This document shows positions 11,394 to 20,600 of a stretch of 64,000 nucleotides of DNA, one piece after another. The notes under the pieces were generated by a model that did not search any database, was not told the origin of the DNA, and was given only the letters and a program-made list of their open reading frames with translations. A program made the translations under genes and the position numbers. The number at the start of each line of letters is the position of its first letter. Positions within the stretch are counted from its first letter, which is position 1. The DNA is taken from assembly GCF_037893015.1 (NCBI RefSeq), contig NC_133658.1, positions 287,375,719 through 287,439,718 on the forward strand. Direction: 5' to 3'. The DNA comes from Macrotis lagotis. Its lineage: Eukaryota; Chordata; Mammalia; Peramelemorphia; Peramelidae.

Positions 11394-12309
11394 ATATATG
11401 CAAATACATGTGTATAGATGTATTTATGTGTGCATGTGTATATGTAGGTATGTGTGGTTATATATGAGAAATAGAAAATAGAAATAAAAAAATGTAAATG
11501 AGAAATGGTTCAACAGACCCCATTGTTGCTAAGATATCAACAGAAATGAAATCTAATGGTTCTGAAAGATCTTTCACCATCCCAACACCAAAAATGCCTG
11601 AGGTCAAAGGAGAGCAGAGTGAATGAACAACTAAAGGCTTGCAGGAACTGGATGCTAAACACAAGCATTAGGAAACAGCATGGTCCTGTTGAAGGAGATC
11701 TGACTCAGGATCAAAGCAACGGGGTTTACATCCAACCTGCCCTTGAGAGTCTGGGTTCCAATCCCCTCTTAGGTTAAAAAATGGGGGCGGCTAGGTGGCG
11801 TAGTGGATAAAGCACCGGCCTTGGAGTCAGGAGTCCCTGGGTTCAAATCCGGTCTCAGACACTTAATAATTACCTAGCTGTGTGGCCTTGGGCAAGCCAC
11901 TTAACCCCATTTGCCTTGCCAAAAAACAAAAAACTAAAAAAAAAAAACCTAAAAAGGGGGGGGAGGGGAGGAATGGCTTAGATGGTCATTGAGGTCTCTG
12001 CCAGTTCCACATCCGGGGCCCAATCACCTACTGACCTTTAACACCCAGCATCTCCCATCCCCCAAGGCCAGGCGGGGAGGCGGGGCCTCTGCCCCGTTGC
12101 CTAGGAGACGCCCCGCCCCGCCCCCACTGCCGGCCGCTCCTCCGCCCCGGGCCCTCGCCCGCGCCCCCGCCCGCCGGGGCTCTCACCCGGGAAACGCCTT
12201 CCTCCCCGCCCAGGGTCTGCAGCATCTTGGGCACGTCCCGCACCACGCCGGGGTACTCCACACACACCAGGCGCCTCTCCTGCTGCAACTCCACCGACAC
12301 GGCCGCCAT
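744..12309 (-). CDS. GTF3C5: GTF3C5, general transcription factor IIIC subunit 5 (TFIIIC63), 5' part; 3' end outside the window
   Basis: Seven exons on the minus strand splice in frame: 12187-12309, 10838-11057, 9723-9921, 3059-3254, 2167-2271, 1162-1276 and 744-824, giving 346 complete codons of roughly 519. All acceptors are AG and all donors GT, and phases agree throughout (0,1,2,0,0,1,1). The product matches the vertebrate TFIIIC 63-kDa subunit (yeast Tfc1/tau95 family) along its whole visible length. Recognisable blocks are VCVEYPGVV near the start, LYFRPKDPYCHPVC, FQYLAIHTEAG, YIPPPIFSRLD, GLSRARRPHNAIFVNFED and GPWRSLWIRYGYDPRKNP. The N-terminal part is the Tau95 dimerisation barrel; the later part enters the DNA-binding region. 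The family member acts in the nucleus in TFIIIC, which contacts A and B boxes of tRNA-type promoters. The acidic C-terminal tail would lie to the left of position 1. The ATG at 12309 is the only ATG in this frame at the exon start. Identification is from memory of the human protein. Confidence 0.96.
1162..1276 (-). CDS. GTF3C5: GTF3C5 coding exon 6 (residues 282-319)
   Basis: 115 bp, acceptor TTTTTCAG before 1276 and donor GTAAAA at 1161 (usable but weaker than the others). It encodes ITGPWRSLWIRYGYDPRKN followed by KIYQVLDFRIRCGMKYG and ends in phase 1 within a glycine codon. Confidence 0.94.
2167..2271 (-). CDS. GTF3C5: GTF3C5 coding exon 5 (residues 247-281)
   Basis: 105 bp, acceptor TTCTAG before 2271 and donor GTGAGT at 2166. 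It encodes 35 residues starting LFEIRPIWSRNAVKANI and ending LLPYVAYYM, a highly conserved segment in vertebrate GTF3C5. Both ends are phase 0. Confidence 0.95.
3059..3254 (-). CDS. GTF3C5: GTF3C5 coding exon 4 (residues 181-246)
   Basis: 196 bp, acceptor CTTCAG before 3254 and donor GTAGTAG at 3058. It encodes EGYNNPPVSGENLIGLSR, ARRPHNAIFVNFEDDEVP and a C-terminal EEELRK. It ends on a codon boundary. The intron upstream (3255-9722) is the longest in the visible gene, about 6.5 kb, and is mostly filled with repeats. Confidence 0.95.
3495..3598 (+). mobile_element. L1 3' end, heavily 5'-truncated
   Basis: A G-rich run is followed by GGGGGAAAATTGTAAAATTC and an AATAAATAAATAAAT tail. The same terminal sequence ends the longer L1 at 29,630-30,452, so both come from the same marsupial L1 lineage. 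It was left by target-primed reverse transcription in intron 3 of GTF3C5. Confidence 0.75.
4216..4370 (+). mobile_element. CORE-SINE (short marsupial family)
   Basis: Full-length tRNA-derived head with A-box-like GGTGGTGCAGTG and B-box GAGTTCAAATCC, a CORE segment CTAGCTGAGTGGCCTTGGGC, and an A-rich CCCCTAAAAAAA tail. It lies in GTF3C5 intron 3. Confidence 0.9.
5065..5330 (-). mobile_element. L1 3' untranslated region fragment
   Basis: Read on the minus strand it carries the marsupial L1 3' end, including the complement of TTCCATATTAGTCATACTGT and TTACATGCAAAAATAATTTT. It is a 5'-truncated copy with no coding sequence. Confidence 0.65.
5704..5843 (-). mobile_element. CORE-SINE with perfect target-site duplication
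   Basis: Complete minus-strand copy. CCCCATGACTTTTT is found on both sides (5,689-5,702 and 5,846-5,859), showing a comparatively recent insertion. Confidence 0.92.
6682..6827 (-). mobile_element. CORE-SINE with target-site duplication
   Basis: Complete minus-strand copy. CCCTCTATTTTTTTT occurs on both flanks (from about 6,667 and from about 6,828). Confidence 0.92.
7663..7811 (+). mobile_element. CORE-SINE, diverged copy
   Basis: GGGGCAGCTAGG head, CORE segment TAGCTGTGTAACCTTGGACA and an A-rich tail. About 10 bp are missing between the B box region and its upstream GGAGTCAG. Confidence 0.85.
8770..9140 (+). mobile_element. Possible endogenous retrovirus LTR with internal 29-bp tandem duplication
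   Basis: A polypurine-like AAAATAAAAAGGC precedes TGAAATGTGG, and a CAATAAAGTTTTGCATTT polyadenylation-type block sits near 9,098-9,116. A 29-bp unit (CCAATACCCTATGAAAAGAT..., 8,990-9,018) is repeated immediately (9,019-9,047). No retroviral coding frame is visible next to it. The LTR reading is an inference from layout only. Confidence 0.35.
9375..9560 (+). repeat. Old MIR/CORE-related repeat
   Basis: Shows the common AGCTAACATTTATACAGTGC, CTCATTTTACAGATGAGAAA and GTCACCTAGTAAATATTAGA string of ancient mammalian CORE repeats. It is diverged and has no clear flanking duplication. Confidence 0.6.
9723..9921 (-). CDS. GTF3C5: GTF3C5 coding exon 3 (residues 115-180)
   Basis: 199 bp, acceptor TTTCCAG before 9921 and donor GTGAGT at 9722. 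It encodes GMSDFQYLAIHTEAG, the KVLMLKPEKEEFF block, YIPPPIFSRLD and YFYRPETQHR. It ends in phase 2, and the split arginine codon is completed by the G at 3254. Confidence 0.95.
9970..10125 (+). mobile_element. CORE-SINE in GTF3C5 intron 2, diverged
   Basis: AGGGGAAGTTAGGTGGCACA head, a degraded CORE and a CAACAACAAC-rich tail. It starts about 50 bp upstream (in gene direction) of exon 3, within reach of the branch-point region. Confidence 0.8.
10400..10545 (+). repeat. MIR
   Basis: GGATCTTATCCTTAGCCAT... ATTAGCTGTGATATTGGGCA ... CTGTGAAATGAGGGGACTGA is a typical plus-strand MIR. It fills most of GTF3C5 intron 2 outside the SINE. Confidence 0.65.
10838..11057 (-). CDS. GTF3C5: GTF3C5 coding exon 2 (residues 42-114)
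   Basis: 220 bp. The acceptor CAG ends at 11058 and the donor GTAGAG starts at 10837; the exon ends in phase 1. It encodes IYADSAKRLELYFRPKDP, the cysteine/histidine-containing CHPVC stretch, a basic KIKKKTRQRR run and FDMEILGII. The basic run with the following glycine-alanine segment differs from human in length and sequence, which is ordinary for this loop. Confidence 0.95.
11058..12186. other. GTF3C5 intron 1
   Basis: Contains an A-rich GAAA stretch (11,195-11,245), a TA microsatellite (about 11,358-11,383) grading into CA/TA, and a young-looking CORE-SINE close to the CpG island. No extra exon is seen. Confidence 0.6.
11783..11955 (+). mobile_element. CORE-SINE next to the GTF3C5 promoter
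   Basis: Near-consensus copy: GGGGGCGGCTAGGTGGCGTA, GGGTTCAAATCCGGTCTCAG, the full CORE segment and a long A-rich tail. It lies about 100 bp from the edge of the CpG island. Confidence 0.92.
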
Positions 12310-12420
12310 GGCGCCCCACTTCCCGTCGTGCTCCGGGACGAGCAACCGCGCGCTCCCAAACCCGTCCCCCGAGCCACCTGGTCGCGAGTTCCGAGGAAGA
12401 AAGGTTCCTATGTCTCTCTG
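12035..12420 (-). promoter_or_regulatory. GTF3C5: CpG-island promoter of GTF3C5
   Basis: This is the densest CpG and GC stretch of the window. It spans the first coding exon, the 5' untranslated region and the start of intron 1. It lacks an obvious TATA box and has GC boxes (GGGGCGGGG-type runs around 12,090-12,130), as expected for a housekeeping gene. Transcription should start a short distance above 12,309; the exact start is not visible. Confidence 0.8.
12187..12309 (-). CDS. GTF3C5: GTF3C5 coding exon 1 (start codon, residues 1-41)
   Basis: Starts at ATG 12309 in a strong context (GGGGCGCC before, G after) and ends at a CGG arginine codon, followed by donor GTGAGA at 12186. It encodes MAAVSVELQQERR and then the conserved VCVEYPGVVRDV segment. 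An open frame runs a little further upstream but has no ATG. The N terminus is a few residues shorter than the human MAAEAADLG-type start. The exon sits inside the CpG island. Confidence 0.95.
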
Positions 12421-12654
12421 GCTACCAGGCGGGCAAGCGCAAGTGACCGGTGCCCTCTGGTGGAGACATCTGGAATTGTCAAATTAAAGGATTTTTTTTT
12501 CAGTCTTGAGTTTTTTAGAGCAACAGACCTATGATTTCATGAGTTGAAGGAGTTGGCCAGCAAAAAACCTCCCTCTACCCATGCATGTGGCATCTGGCTG
12601 GGGCATGGGCAGATTGTGACTCCAAGATCACACAGCCGGGCATCCTCCACAAAT

Positions 12655-12752
12655 ATTTCTTAATCACTTACTTGTGTCCAAGTTCTAAAAGACAGCCTCT
12701 GCCCTCTAGGAGTTCACAGTCATATGGGGTAGACAATATACAAATAACTCTG

Positions 12753-12760
<8 letters not shown>
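12655..12760 (-). repeat. L2 3' fragment
   Basis: Complement of the L2 tail: ACAGCCTCTGCCCTCTAGGA, TTCACAGTCATATGGGG. It lies just beyond the GTF3C5 promoter and runs into a TG microsatellite (12,754-12,785). Confidence 0.6.
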
Positions 12761-12786
<26 letters not shown>

Positions 12787-12962
12787 ATCAAGACATGTAC
12801 TAATAGTTTGGAGATAATCACAGAAGGAAGATAGAAACATTAAGGGGAACTATGTCTGGCCTTTGCTACTTTGTCACTAAGCTGCATTTTAATAGAAAAA
12901 ATCCATGACCGTGAAAAAAATGTTAAGAATCAACCATTCTAAAGGTATCAAATAGTTAGAGA

Positions 12963-13275
12963 GGGGCAGTGAGATGGTGCTAGAAAGAGCACTGATCCTG
13001 GAGTCAGGAGTATCTGAGTTCAAATCCAACTCAGATTCTTAATAATTATCTAGCTGTGTGACCTTGGACAAGTCACTTAACTCCATTGCCTTAAATAAAT
13101 AATTTTTTTTTAAAGACTAGTTAGGGGCAGCTAGGCGGCACAGTGGATAGACCACCAGCCCTGGAATCAGGAGGACCTGAGTTCAAATACGACCCCAGAT
13201 ACTTCATAATGACCTAGCTGTGTGGCTTTGGGCAAGCCACTTAACCCCATTTGCCTTGCAAAAACCTAAAAAAAT
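12963..13275 (+). mobile_element. Two CORE-SINEs in tandem
   Basis: One copy at 12,963-13,115 and a second at 13,123-13,275, same orientation, separated by a few bases (GACTAGTT). Both have head, B box and CORE segments. The second is followed by a CA microsatellite at about 13,303-13,354. Confidence 0.88.
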
Positions 13276-13311
13276 GAATAAAAAGGAGTAGAGAGAAAGA
13301 ACACACACACA

Positions 13312-13354
<43 letters not shown>

Positions 13355-13360
<6 letters not shown>

Positions 13361-14790
13361 TGGGTTATCAAAGAGAATCAATTATATGATGCTAAACTTC
13401 AACTGAGGGGGAAATCATTGTGATAGATGGAGCCTTGGATAGGACTAGAATATTTTTTCAACCAACAAATTTATTATTATTGTTCTCAAAATATATTTAT
13501 CTTCTTCATTTTTATTATCAAGTATGGTAACAAAACCTCAAAGCAAAGGCCCAGAAACAGAAGCAAAAGAAATGACTGATGATGAAATTGCTTTCCATTT
13601 GTCATATTTGGAAAGTATTTTCATATCCATTACTCATTTGTCAAAATTTGTTGAACCTCAGTTCAGGTTTTGGGACAGGAAAATAGAGAAGGAAAGGGAG
13701 AAATAGGAGACATTATGGTATAATGGAAATAAGAGTACTGGATTTGGAATTGAAGACTTGTTTTGTAATCCTAAATCTGTTTTGAAATTTAAAATAAGTC
13801 TGTGAACAAGCCACAGAATGAGTCACTTTTTGGAGCATCGGTTTTGTGAAGGCAGAATTTTGTTAACTTTTTGACCTACAGGGTCAGCAGGATAGAGAGA
13901 TTTAGTTAGTTTGAATATTTCTTTATAATAGAAGACACTTGAATCTGTTTTGCAGATTGAGAGAAAGAACCCTTGGAAAAGTGCTAAAGAGAGAAAGAAG
14001 ATGATTTTTTAAAAAAAGATGATGTTTTAGAGGAAGCAGAAGATGAAATTAAGGCAAAGGAAGGAATGGCCATTAGCCTTATTTCTTGAAGATTACAGGA
14101 AAATGACACAAGACTAGAGAAAACCTATATAATTGTGATAGTTTTGTATTCTGTAAGACAAGTTGGGATAGAACTGGAAACATCAGAGAGAAAAGTGAGG
14201 AGATGTAACGAGAATAAATTCTATGGAGGAGAGCAGGTAAAGGAGTATGACCCCAGGGAGCACCTGATGATACTGATGACATTCACCAGGAATTTGGGGT
14301 TAGCCCTGAAGGTCAGCCCCTTTCTGACTTTTCTGGTCCATTCTGTTGGTGAAACAATAAGAAAATACATTTGTGGTACTATAGGAGATAACCGTGGAAG
14401 AGAGAATGAAAAAAAATTAAATATTTTTAACAAAGGAAGGAAAAGGAGCCCATATTCTGCCCCCCCATGGTTCAGACAATGTAATCTGTTTCCTTTGGCT
14501 CATGTCCCCTTTTTATCATTAGATTGGATAGGTATTTCAATGGAAAAAAATAAGAATTAGTAACTCAGGGACCATTAGACTCTTCTTATAATATCTGTAT
14601 CCCATTGGAGCATCCAGATAATTTATGTTCCTGCCATTTACTTTATAGTTCAGGTTATTAATTGAATCCACCACCAACACAACACTCTAGCCAAACTATA
14701 CTGCTTCATATATGTCATGCTATTGGCATGTACAGAACATGAGTCATATATACTAGGCACACCTGACCCATGGTCTCTGAATGCTTCTAT
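13355..14790. other. Intergenic, no recognised feature
   Basis: AT-rich sequence. Short open frames on both strands (for example 13,524-13,706 and 14,135-14,560) lack recognisable domains, good start context or splice partners. I see no gene. Confidence 0.5.
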
Positions 14791-17384
14791 GGACAGGATT
14801 TGCCAGCCTTCTGGTCTTAACTCACAGGTTACCTATACCTGGAATCCCATGTTAATCTTCACCTGTTGAAATCCTCCATATCCTTCAAGGTCCTGTTCAA
14901 ATGACTCTTTTAGGAAGTCAGCAATTCATGAATCCCTAATTCAGGAATTATCTTTCCTTCTATTAGTTCTAGTGTATTATAGTTATTGCATTTATGATTC
15001 TCCTCCCTTTACTGCATATTATAACTTCCATGAATTAGATTACTTATCTTTGTTTATCTTATGTTTTATCATTTTAATAATTAATGCATATTATTTATAA
15101 GTTCATAGGAAATATTTTAATTAATTGTATTCATATAGTTAATATTTTATTGTGTTATTTATTTATATTTATCTTCCTATCAGATCCCTGCCTCCAGCAC
15201 CTAGCACAATACTCTACACAGTCGATACTTAATGAGTTATTTTTGTGGAAGGAAAGAAAGAAGGAAGGAAAAGAGTGAAGGAAAGAGGTAGAAAGACCAA
15301 AAAACAGGATGCATGGGAAGAATAAAGGGAGGAGAAAAAAAGAGCATGAAGCCTAAAAGTACTATAATATATGAACTTGTGAGACTGACTTATTGAACCC
15401 AGGATTAACAATTTTCTTCATGAAAATTGTCTCCTCTAAAGAAGTCTCTTTAGCAATTATACCTTTTTTTCTTAATAATGTGATCTTGGTCATTTTCCTT
15501 GAGGATGGATTTCTAGGCTAAAAGAATCTTTCTCTGAATGGACTTGGTGGTAATAAATTTTTATCCTTTGGAAGTGAAGGAAGCAACCCCAAATCAGTCA
15601 GAACATTTCCAGAGAATGAAGTGGTTGATCACTGGGTCACAATGTTTTGATTAGAAACCTGATGTGCCTGACTAGAATGTCCAAATTGACTGGATTGACC
15701 CTCAGAACAATCTAAGCAAGAGCAACATTATGTGAAGCAGTGTCTAGTATCTCAAAGAGATGTCTTTAAGACAATTTTCATTTAGTATACAAATCATAAC
15801 ACAGAAAATCTCATGAAGATTTATTATGCTGCTCCTGTCATTTGGCAAGTACTTGAGAAAATATGTTTTGAAGCAGTTCCTGTCTTCATTTTTAGAAGAA
15901 CATTTCTTCATCCTCTTATGAAAAAATAAAATGCCCAAAACTTAAATGTACAAATGAAGGGCTTTTGTTTTTAACTAAGATATAGAGTTTGTTTCTACTA
16001 TTTTGCCAGAACAAAGTTTATCTGATAGCTCTATTACAATGTAAACTCCTTGAGGGCAAGGACTATTTCACTTTTTTCTTTGTATTCCTAGAGCCAAGTG
16101 TCTTCCAAATATGCAGTAAGAATTTAACAAATCTTAACTGAAATAGTCTTTGGAGTCAAGAAGTAATCTGGCAATTAGCTCATGAATGAGTTCTGAACTT
16201 TAGCTAGTAAAGATCAGAGGAGCAACACTACTCTCTACATTTGCAATTGTATCACAGATTTTGTTCTAGATTCCATATTGGGGTGTTATAGTGGTTATAG
16301 TGATCCTTTCTAGTGTGCCTTGTGGATAAATAGGAAATGTATCCTATTCAGGTTTTAAATAATTTCTTGCTCCCAGATTCTGACTTTCAAATAAAAGTAT
16401 GTCATTATACCTTAGGTAGAAAATGTGTCTAGCTAAATCAATTCCATGTACCCAAATACAACTGTGTAACAAACAAAAAAGAAGACCTTATTCAGGACCA
16501 TGGACAGAGATGACCCACCTTATTGTATCCCAAATCTTGACAGTAGTTTTATGACTTTGGAGTTACTTCATCTGTAAAATGATGATGATGGTGGTGGTGG
16601 TGATGACAACAACAATAATGATGAGTAACTTTACCTCATAGTATTGTGAGAAAACAGCTTTATGAACCTGAAAGAACTACAGAAATAAGAAATTTTGTTG
16701 TTTTTTTTAACTGAAGCTGCTTCCTGAATTGCCTTTTCTTACAACTCTCGGTAGGTCATTGTTGATATTTATAGAAGACACAAGACATCATTTATATGAC
16801 AAGTTTTATGAGAAGGTATAAAAAAAATAGGAATTACTCATCTCTTCTCAATCCCCTACACAGATTTCATAAGTCAATCTCTGTGCTCTTACTCATGGTT
16901 CTCTCCATCTGGAATACCCTGATTCCTTATGCTGATTCTGAATTCTACCTATTCTTCAATGCCCAGTTGAAATCTTGTCTTCTCCATGAAACATTTCATT
17001 ACTACCCCAATCCATGATAATTTTATGCACCTCAGAATCTGCACACATAACTCTGTTATTATCCTTTAATTTCCTGTGCATGATTCTTACCATAATTCTT
17101 ACCCAACTAGATTATGGAACTGAATCTCCTTCTCTTATCTCCTTCACATCACTGGGTATTTAGTGTGTATGTGCTTGTAAAGACTAGTTGATTACTCTCT
17201 GAGAGCAAGAACATTTGCTTTTCCAAATCAGAGGATAGAGCCTCATACATAATATGCATTTAGTAAAGGGATCCTCACTGCAGCAAGCCATTTTTTTTAC
17301 TTATCTAGGATTGATTTTCTATCATATTCACCACAACAGCTATTCCAAATCTCTTATCCTCTCTAACCACTTAAAGTACCACTT

Positions 17385-17447
<63 letters not shown>

Positions 17448-17870
17448 TCTCTCTCTCTCTCCCAGCAGAAGATCTTTTCTCACATTTCCTTGAAAAAATT
17501 GGGGTCATCTATCTTGAGCTCCCTGTCCTCCCCTACTCTATAATTAAAATCATCCCACTGTCCTGCTTTGTCATTGTTCCAGTCTCAAATAATTAGGTAG
17601 ACCTTCTTGTCAATTTCATTCCCTCTATTTGTGTCCTTTATCCCATAGCTGCTTCTCTACCCTTAATTTTCCATCTTTGTCAATGTGCTTCTTCATGAAT
17701 GTGAATGCTCACTTCAAACTTGACCCTAGCTCCATGATACTTTTGACTACTTAAACTTCTTAAAGGCAAAGACTGTCTTTTTTTGGTTGATACTTGTTTT
17801 CCATTCATTTAGCATAGTACTTCAGGTATAGTAAGTGCTTTATAAATGTTCTATTGATGTAGGAAATCAT
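14790..17870 (+). repeat. Several L2 fragments, all plus strand
   Basis: L2 3'-end signatures appear at about 14,790-15,250, 16,025-16,150, 16,840-17,270 and 17,500-17,870: TCCTTCAAGGTCC, AAACTCCTTGAGGGCAAGGA, CTCCATGAAACATTTC and AAACTTCTTAAAGGCAAAGA. They may be pieces of more than one L2. 15,250-16,020 and 16,150-16,840 show nothing recognised apart from a GAT/GGT/AAC triplet run at about 16,580-16,625. Confidence 0.6.
17388..17462 (+). repeat. CT microsatellite
   Basis: About 75 bp of CT repeat with one TTTCCC interruption. Open frames across it are low-complexity artefacts. Confidence 0.95.
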
Positions 17871-17919
17871 GGACATAGGGAACACTGTAATTGGAAATAA
17901 ATTTTGTAATCTTTTGCAC

Positions 17920-18721
17920 TGTTAAAATTCTGTCTGTCCTATGAGGGTGCTTTTCAATCTGACCTTGGTCACGCTATCATTGATGGGTCAAACTTACACA
18001 GGTGTGACAATCATCTTCCACAGGAAATGACATGTTAGACTTAAAGCCCCCTTGCCTATTGAAAGAAAGATCAGCAGGTAGCTGACTGTCTATTGGAGAA
18101 TACCTGGAGCCAGCTACTGGACCACTCCCCAAGCTCCACCCTTGTCCAACCCTCTACAGAAGTGTATTTAAGTCAGGGATCTGAAAGAGAAGCTTTCTTC
18201 TGCCTATTTTCTCCCAGCAAGGATGGCTATTTTTCTCTTTATCTGTCTAAGCTAATACCATGTGCTCCTGGGTCTCTATGCCATTGTGCTTGAACTCACT
18301 TGAGTAAAAGTCAACCCTTATGGCTGTTTCTCCTTTCCCTCAGCTCAGTCCCGTCTTCTGGCTACTTCTCTTTTTACTTTCTCTCCCTCAGGCACCTCAC
18401 CTAATTCTTTGTTATTCAGCCTATCTTTTTTTTTTTTAGATTTTTGCAAGGCAAAAGGGTTAAGTGGCTTGCCCAAGGCCACACAGCTAGGTAATTTTTA
18501 AGTGTCTGAGATCAGATTTGAACCCAGGTACTCATGACTCCAAGGCTTTATCCACTACCCACCTAGCTGCCCTTTTATTCAGCCTATCTTGAAGCAGCTT
18601 CTTATCTCTCCAGGAAAAAAGCAGTTTTAATCTGTAAAACTTGGCTGGCTTGTATAATAAATCCTAAGCAGTTTTAAAACTCCAGGCTAAATGTGAATTC
18701 ATTCATTTTCACCAACTCTTA
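17920..18721 (+). mobile_element. Solo-LTR-like endogenous retroviral element, SINE-interrupted
   Basis: Has a promoter-like block (CCCCAAGCTCCACCC ... GTGTATTTAA, about 18,125-18,172), a polyadenylation-like TAATAAATCCTAAGCAG (about 18,656-18,672) and an end at ...TTTTCA (18,721). The same blocks, in the same order, occur at 61.48-62.11 kb. A CORE-SINE has inserted at 18,428-18,574. The left boundary and flanking duplication are unresolved. No retroviral genes are adjacent. Confidence 0.55.
18428..18574 (-). mobile_element. CORE-SINE inserted in the LTR
   Basis: Complete minus-strand copy flanked by TTATTCAGCCTATCTT at 18,412-18,427 and 18,575-18,590. It lacks about 8 bp in the head (GGCTTTATCC directly after CCAA). 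Confidence 0.92.
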
Positions 18722-18839
18722 ATCTTAAATGTTGACTCCAATTTTCCAGCAACACTATCCATATCTATCTATTGTCACCTTTTCTCAAATCAAAACTAAC
18801 CTAGTCAAAGTTCTCATCTTTCATTCAGAATATTATTTT

Positions 18840-18980
18840 TTTTTTGGCAAGACAATAGGGTTAAGTGACTTGCCCAAGGGTCACACAGCTAGGTAATTAT
18901 TAAATGTCTGAAGCTGGATTTGAACTCAAGTTGTTCTGACTCCAGGGCGAATACTCTATCAACTGCACCACCTACCTTCT
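18840..18980 (-). mobile_element. CORE-SINE
   Basis: Minus-strand copy, more diverged. CATTCAGAATATTATTTT on the left resembles CATTCAGATTATTTT on the right. Confidence 0.88.
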
Positions 18981-18984
18981 CCCC

Positions 18985-19760
18985 ATTCAGATTATTTTAA
19001 TCACACCATAATTGGTTTCCCTGCATCCATATTCTCCCTTCCTCTCTGATCCATCCTCTACAAAGCTTATATTCCTAAAGTAGACATCTGACCATATCAC
19101 TTCCCTGCTCAAAAATCTTCAGTGGCTCTCAGTTATCCTATATGGTTCACCTCTGCCTTTTAAAGGCCTTTATAATCTGACTGCAACCAGTCTTACCAGG
19201 TCCATTGCACATTCCTTTTTTTTACACATTCTCTATTCTAGTCAAACTGGTTTACTTGCACATATTCTATTTTATGCTTTTGTGCCTTTTTCACCAGTTG
19301 TCCCCCAAACAAGGAATGCACTTTCTTCTCGCCTTGGCCTATCCAGTACCATATCCTTCAAATGTCCTTTCCTGATACCCCTAGTTGATAGACTTCCCAG
19401 AGAAATTACTCTGTACTTATCTGTGAATATATGCAACTCCCTTTCCCCGAAGAATGTAAGTTCCTTGAAGGTAGAAACTGTATTATTTTTGTATTTGAAT
19501 CTTAATTGTCTAGCAGAGGGTGTTCCAACTTTATTTTTACAAGTTTTTATTGAAACAATAGACAATATATTTTGATTTGCCATTTTAGTGAGAGCTCTGC
19601 AATAGCAGAGCATTTAGTAAATTCATGGGGGCTACATAAAATCTGCACTTCGTGCTGCAAGTGGCTCAAGTTGCATTTTGGACAGCCCTGGTCTATCATA
19701 ATGTTTAACACATAGAAGGTCATAACCCGATGGCATAAATGCTGGTTGATTAATTGATTC
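18985..19760 (+). repeat. L2 copy, interrupted by a small hAT element
   Basis: Contains successive L2 landmarks: TCTGACCATATCACTTCCCT, CTTCAGTGGCTCTCAGTTAT, CCTTTATAATCTGACTGCAA, AAGTTCCTTGAAGGTAGAAA and finally TTAACACATAGAAGGTC. The 3' part is split by the element at 19,516-19,690. Confidence 0.8.
19516..19690. mobile_element. 175-bp non-autonomous hAT DNA transposon
   Basis: Flanked by 8-bp direct repeats GTCTAGCA (19,508-19,515) and GTCTATCA (19,691-19,698), differing by one base. The ends are imperfect inverted repeats: GAGGGTGTTCCAA on the left and the complement of CAGGGCTGTCCAAAA on the right. The size of the flanking repeat and the terminal bases fit hAT/Charlie-type elements. It carries no transposase. 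Confidence 0.7.
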
Positions 19761-20600
19761 TGTTAAATTTAATAATTACTATAAGTTTTTAATAACTATT
19801 TCTTAGCTAGTGTGAGAAATGGAATGTGTCCTTAGAAGTGAAAGACTGAAAATAATTGCATCCTTAGACTTTGAAAGGAAGACTTGTCTTGTCCTTTTTA
19901 ATCCTTTTATAATTTGAAAGGGAAATCTTGTCCTGCCCTCCTTAAATCAAGAAAGAATTCAATCCTCCTTTAGACTTCAAAAACAAATACTCACCCTGCC
20001 CTCTGAGTACTTAAATTCAAAAAATTTTACTTACCTAGAGGAAAACAGTATTGTTGTAGGATGGTTCTCCTAGATCAAATAATAGAATGGTCTCCAGGAA
20101 AGTTTAAGGTTTTGTCTACTCTTGTTATGTATATTCTGTTCCCCTCCTCTTGCTACAGTATAAATTTTCTGATTTCCCTCAGCTCAAGATCATTCTTAGA
20201 TGGTTTCCATTACCTAATTGTGAACAGTACATCCCAAAGAAATGAACTTCATGTCTGATCCATTTTTCTTTATTGTTGTTATGTTATTTTAAGTTTATGT
20301 TTTAAGGTTTTTAGGTTAAAGGATAAATGGGATCCAAAGGTTACATATTCCTATGTTCCTTAAAGCACAAAAACCAGCCTGGACCTATTGCAGTTCAGTA
20401 AGTGTCTTGAATGTTGACAATGATTCTACACCTCCGATGTTTCACCCATAGAGATGTCAGTCTTTCCTGACAGACATAGGAAAAATCTACCCTCTGTTGT
20501 ATTTCCCTGAGAGTTTGGTCAGTTTATTGCTCCAGATCTAGTTGAGCTTGACAGTCAAGTCAACAAACATTTATTACAAACTACTGTATGGAATTTCCAG
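19760..20600. other. Intergenic, no recognised feature
   Basis: AT-rich sequence without an exon, microsatellite or repeat that I can name. Confidence 0.4.

Noticed and set aside
12028..12345. Longer N terminus for GTF3C5 starting at 12345
   Set aside because: The codon at 12345 is TTG, not ATG. The ATG at 12309 has a strong context and fits the family start.
11989..12534. 181-codon plus-strand open frame over the CpG island
   Set aside because: Antisense shadow of GTF3C5 exon 1 in GC-rich DNA; proline/alanine-rich with no family similarity.
13303..13354. CRISPR-like or satellite arrays
   Set aside because: All direct repeats of short unit here are dinucleotide microsatellites; there are no spacers and the genome is animal.
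13524..14560. Open frames at 13,524-13,706 and 14,135-14,560 as small genes
   Set aside because: No recognisable domain, poor composition, no splice partners or promoter; length is within chance for AT-rich DNA.
17254..17493. Serine/leucine-repeat open frame
   Set aside because: It is the CT microsatellite read through; the same applies to 61,673-62,038.
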